A stretch of DNA of 8,642 nucleotides from JAQBGV01 sp032128395. Lineage in GTDB: Bacteria; Planctomycetota; UBA8108; UBA1146. Each line of letters starts with the position of its first letter. The first letter of the stretch is position 1. Below, one piece after another: positions 6,947 to 8,642 of the stretch. Under the pieces are notes generated by a model. The model was not told where the DNA came from. It did no database searches and saw nothing but the letters and a program-made list of their open reading frames with translations. The stretch covers positions 1-8,642 of the forward strand of contig JAQBGV010000248.1 in assembly GCA_032128395.1 (NCBI GenBank), in the 5' to 3' direction. Position numbers and translations under genes: made by a program.

Positions 6947-7984
6947 CTAGCCGATCCCGAACTGGTCGAGGAAACGCACGTCGTTCTCGAACAGGTAGCG
7001 GATGTCGGGAATGTCGTAGAACGCCATCGTCATCCGATCGATCCCCATCCCGAACGCGAAACCGGTGTAACGGTCCGGGTCGTACCCGACCGCTTCGAAG
7101 ACGTTCGGGTCGACCATGCCGCACCCTCCCATCTCCATCCATCCCTTGCGGCCGCAGGTCTTGCAGCCCTTCCCCTCGCAGAACGGGCAGCGCAGATCGA
7201 CCTCGGCACTAGGCTCCGTGAAGGGAAAGAAACTCGGCCGCAATCGGAGCTCGACTTCTCGTCGGAACAGTTGTCCGAAGAAGAGCCGCAACGTGGTCTT
7301 CAGGTCGCGAAAGGTCACCCCTTCGTCGACCATCAAGCCCTCGATCTGATGGAACTGGAAGGAGTGGCTCGCATCGACCGTGTCGGGCCGATAGACGCGA
7401 CCGGGGGCGATGACGCGGAGCGGCGGATCGTTCGCTTCCATCACCCGGATCTGCACCGTCGACGTCTGGCTCCGGAGCAGCAGATCGTCCTCGATGTAGA
7501 AGTTCTCGGAAGGATCCCGCGCGATATGATCGGGAGGGATGTTCAACCCGATGAAGTTGTGCCACTCGTCCTCGACCTCGGGACCGTCCGCGACCGCGAA
7601 ACCGAGATTGTGAAAGATGTGGATCAGTCGTTCGGCCACCTGGCGAACCGGGTGACGACTCCCGAGGCAAGGGCGCCGGCCAGGGATGGTCACGTCGATC
7701 GTCGGGCCGATCACGGACGCCGAGGCGGCACCGAGGCGTTCCTCGGCCCCCGCGAGCGCCTCCTCGATCGCTTCCTTGACCCCGTTCGCCGCGGCGCCGG
7801 CGCGAGCCCGGTCCTCCGGAGGAAGCCCGCCGAGTCCGCGGAGGATTTCCTTCAGTGACCCCTTCCGACCGATGTACTCGAGGCGGAGCTCCTCCAACTC
7901 CGCAGCGACTCCCGCCGCAGCGATCCCCGCGAGCGCCTGCCCGCAGAGGTTCTCGAGTCGTTCGAAGAGGTCCGTCTCGGACAT
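6947..7984 (-). CDS. pheS: Phenylalanine-tRNA ligase alpha subunit
   Basis: Catalytic alpha subunit of the cytosolic phenylalanyl-tRNA synthetase, a class II enzyme that activates phenylalanine with ATP and transfers it to tRNA-Phe. 345 residues, the normal length. Residues 1-90 form the N-terminal coiled coil that contacts tRNA (ELEELRLEYIGRKGSLKEIL). The class II core runs from about 108. It contains DHIARDPSENFY (152-163), LLRSQTSTVQIR (169-180), motif 2 FQFHQIEGLMVD (209-220) and motif 3 GMGIDRMTM (312-320), ending FENDVRFLDQF. Four cysteines (C266, C269, C274, C277) in CPFCEGKGCKTC sit just before GWMEMGGCGMVDPNV and could bind zinc, a variant I recall in many bacterial PheS. The start at 7984 fits the family N-terminus, but the 28 bases between it and the rplT stop are pyrimidine-rich with no Shine-Dalgarno, so initiation may depend on coupling to rplT or a non-Shine-Dalgarno route. 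It is operonic with rplT and pheT. Confidence 0.98.
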   Translation of the reverse strand: MSETDLFERLENLCGQALAGIAAAGVAAELEELRLEYIGRKGSLKEILRGLGGLPPEDRARAGAAANGVKEAIEEALAGAEERLGAASASVIGPTIDVTIPGRRPCLGSRHPVRQVAERLIHIFHNLGFAVADGPEVEDEWHNFIGLNIPPDHIARDPSENFYIEDDLLLRSQTSTVQIRVMEANDPPLRVIAPGRVYRPDTVDASHSFQFHQIEGLMVDEGVTFRDLKTTLRLFFGQLFRREVELRLRPSFFPFTEPSAEVDLRCPFCEGKGCKTCGRKGWMEMGGCGMVDPNVFEAVGYDPDRYTGFAFGMGIDRMTMAFYDIPDIRYLFENDVRFLDQFGIG

Positions 7985-8012
7985 CAGGAGGGGGCGGAGT
8001 GCGCGAGAAGCG

Positions 8013-8360
8013 CTACCCGCGGGACTTTTCGACGAGGGCGGCGAACCCCTCCGGGTTCCGGATCGCCAGCTCGGAGAGCATCTTCCGGTTCAGGCGGATG
8101 TCCGCATTCCCGAGACCGTGGATGAACCGGCTGTAGGAGGTGCCGTGCTGGCAGCACGCGGCCGAGATTCGCGTGATCCAGAGTCGCCGGAAGTCGCGCT
8201 TCCGAGTGCGACGGTCGCGCGTCGCGTACACTTCGGAGCGGACCAAGCTCTCCATCGCTGTGCGGTACTGGCGGCGGCGGCCGCCCCAGAATCCACGCGC
8301 CTTCTTGAGCACACGCTTGTGCTTCCGGTGTCGGGCTACCCCGTAACGAACGCGGGCCAT
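8013..8360 (-). CDS. rplT: 50S ribosomal protein bL20
   Basis: Primary rRNA-binding protein of the large ribosomal subunit, needed early in assembly. 115 residues, typical for the family. The N-terminal basic arm MARVRYGVARHRKHKRVLKK (1-20) leads into ARGFWGGRRRQYRTA (21-35), and the globular part carries KRDFRRLWITRI (54-65), SYSRFIHGL (75-83) and NRKMLSELAIRNPEGF (91-106). The start at 8360 is chosen because the universal MARV N-terminus begins there, with purine-rich GAGAGGGA a few bases upstream; the open frame to 8432 adds no family sequence. The next gene is pheS after 28 bases. In E. coli and Bacillus, bL20 represses its own operon by binding a leader that mimics its 23S site; I cannot confirm such a leader here. 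Unusually, rpmI (bL35), the normal upstream partner, is absent from the 282 bases available upstream. Confidence 0.98.
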   Translation of the reverse strand: MARVRYGVARHRKHKRVLKKARGFWGGRRRQYRTAMESLVRSEVYATRDRRTRKRDFRRLWITRISAACCQHGTSYSRFIHGLGNADIRLNRKMLSELAIRNPEGFAALVEKSRG

Positions 8361-8456
8361 CGCTATCCCTCTCTTCGGGGCCTTCCTCAGGGGCGCCCGC
8401 GATTGCGGACTCCTTGCGGGGAACATCCCCACCCCGGGAAGAGCCTGTGTTTTTTA
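8361..8456 (-). other. rplT leader region without a gene
   Basis: These 96 bases between rplT and the tandem repeat hold no recognisable coding sequence and no rpmI. They include a small hairpin (GGGGA 8418-8422 with TCCCC 8426-8430, loop ACA) and an A6 run on the minus strand (T6 on plus, 8450-8455). I find no convincing promoter. If rplT is transcribed from its own promoter, the site must lie here or in the repeat; otherwise the transcript comes from beyond the window. Confidence 0.5.
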
Positions 8457-8642
8457 GGGGGCTGGCTCCCAGCCCCCTCTCGCTCGCGGCAGAGCCGCTC
8501 GCGATTCACCCCAACGAGGCGCGCTCTGCGCGCTTGTTCCGTGGGGGCTGGCTCCCAGCCCCCTCTCGCTCGCGGCAGAGCCGCTCGCGATTCACCCCAA
8601 CGAGGCGCGCTCTGCGCGCTTGTTCCGTGGGGGCTGGCTCCC
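8457..8642. repeat. Perfect 86-bp tandem repeat, at least 2.16 copies, running off the window
   Basis: Units 8457-8542 and 8543-8628 are identical over all 86 bases, and 8629-8642 repeats the first 14 bases of a third unit. Each unit contains three hairpins almost end to end. The first pairs GGGGGCTGG with CCAGCCCCC around CTC (8457-8477, perfect 9 bp). The second, at 8480-8504, pairs 9 of 11 positions around AGA. The third has a GCGCGC core on each side of TCT (8519-8533), extended by further pairs with one G-U and one bulge (8513-8538). The period is not a multiple of three and no protein of interest is encoded. It is not a CRISPR array, since there is no separate spacer. Perfect identity implies recent duplication or active homogenisation. 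It resembles a palindromic intergenic repeat family. The window ends inside it, which may be an assembly break. Confidence 0.95.

Noticed and set aside
5093..7858. A 921-codon open frame on the plus strand, antisense to pheT and pheS.
   Set aside because: pheS and pheT are unmistakable on the minus strand in the same interval. Long antisense frames are common opposite GC-rich genes, and the translation resembles no protein family and is Arg/Glu/Asp/Pro-rich low-quality sequence.
8361..8432. A longer N-terminus for bL20 starting at 8432.
   Set aside because: The bL20 family begins at MARV; the 24 extra residues do not belong to it.
8418..8455. A plus-strand intrinsic terminator formed by the small hairpin and the T6 run.
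   Set aside because: About 19 bases separate the 5-bp hairpin from the T-run and there is no plus-strand gene to terminate.
8457..8642. The repeat array as a CRISPR.
   Set aside because: The 86-base unit is repeated whole with no variable spacers, and no cas genes are seen.

Overview
The window is a high-GC bacterial segment in which every supportable gene lies on the minus strand. Reading in the direction of transcription, from high to low coordinates, it holds rplT (bL20), pheS, pheT, a membrane-anchored LysM/L,D-transpeptidase, a secreted VIT-VWA protein, and an aldo/keto reductase cut by the left edge. The rplT-pheS-pheT order is the classical tail of the infC-rpmI-rplT-pheS-pheT translation cluster. 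The organism is probably a Gram-negative-type bacterium with peptidoglycan. The LysM-YkuD protein style, the VIT-VWA protein and an unusually short PheT would fit Planctomycetota or a related high-GC lineage, but this is a low-confidence impression, not a demonstrated assignment.

Right end (8361-8642): a short leader upstream of rplT runs into a perfect 86-bp tandem repeat, two full copies plus 14 bases of a third, cut by the window edge. Each unit folds into three hairpins. No rpmI gene is present in the 282 bases upstream of rplT. Positions 8360-4913 hold rplT, pheS and pheT at 28- and 6-base spacing, presumably one transcript making a ribosomal protein and both subunits of phenylalanyl-tRNA synthetase. 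PheT is 675 residues and lacks the N-terminal tRNA-binding OB-fold usually inserted after about residue 38.

Middle (4912-3271): after a 132-base gap with a possible promoter comes a cell-wall cross-linking enzyme. It has one N-terminal membrane helix, an acidic low-complexity linker, a helical region, LysM and a YkuD catalytic domain. Twelve bases beyond its stop codon lies a large inverted repeat, 39-base arms with one mismatch around an 87-base centre. It fills most of the 244-base gap before the next gene.

Left part (3270-1): a 763-residue exported VIT-VWA protein with a complete MIDAS metal site is followed, after a stem-loop, by a GTG-started Kv-beta-like aldo/keto reductase with an intact catalytic tetrad.

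I see no complete novel multi-gene system. The parts most worth a second look are the non-coding structures (the 86-bp tandem array and the 39-bp inverted repeat) and the shortened PheT.
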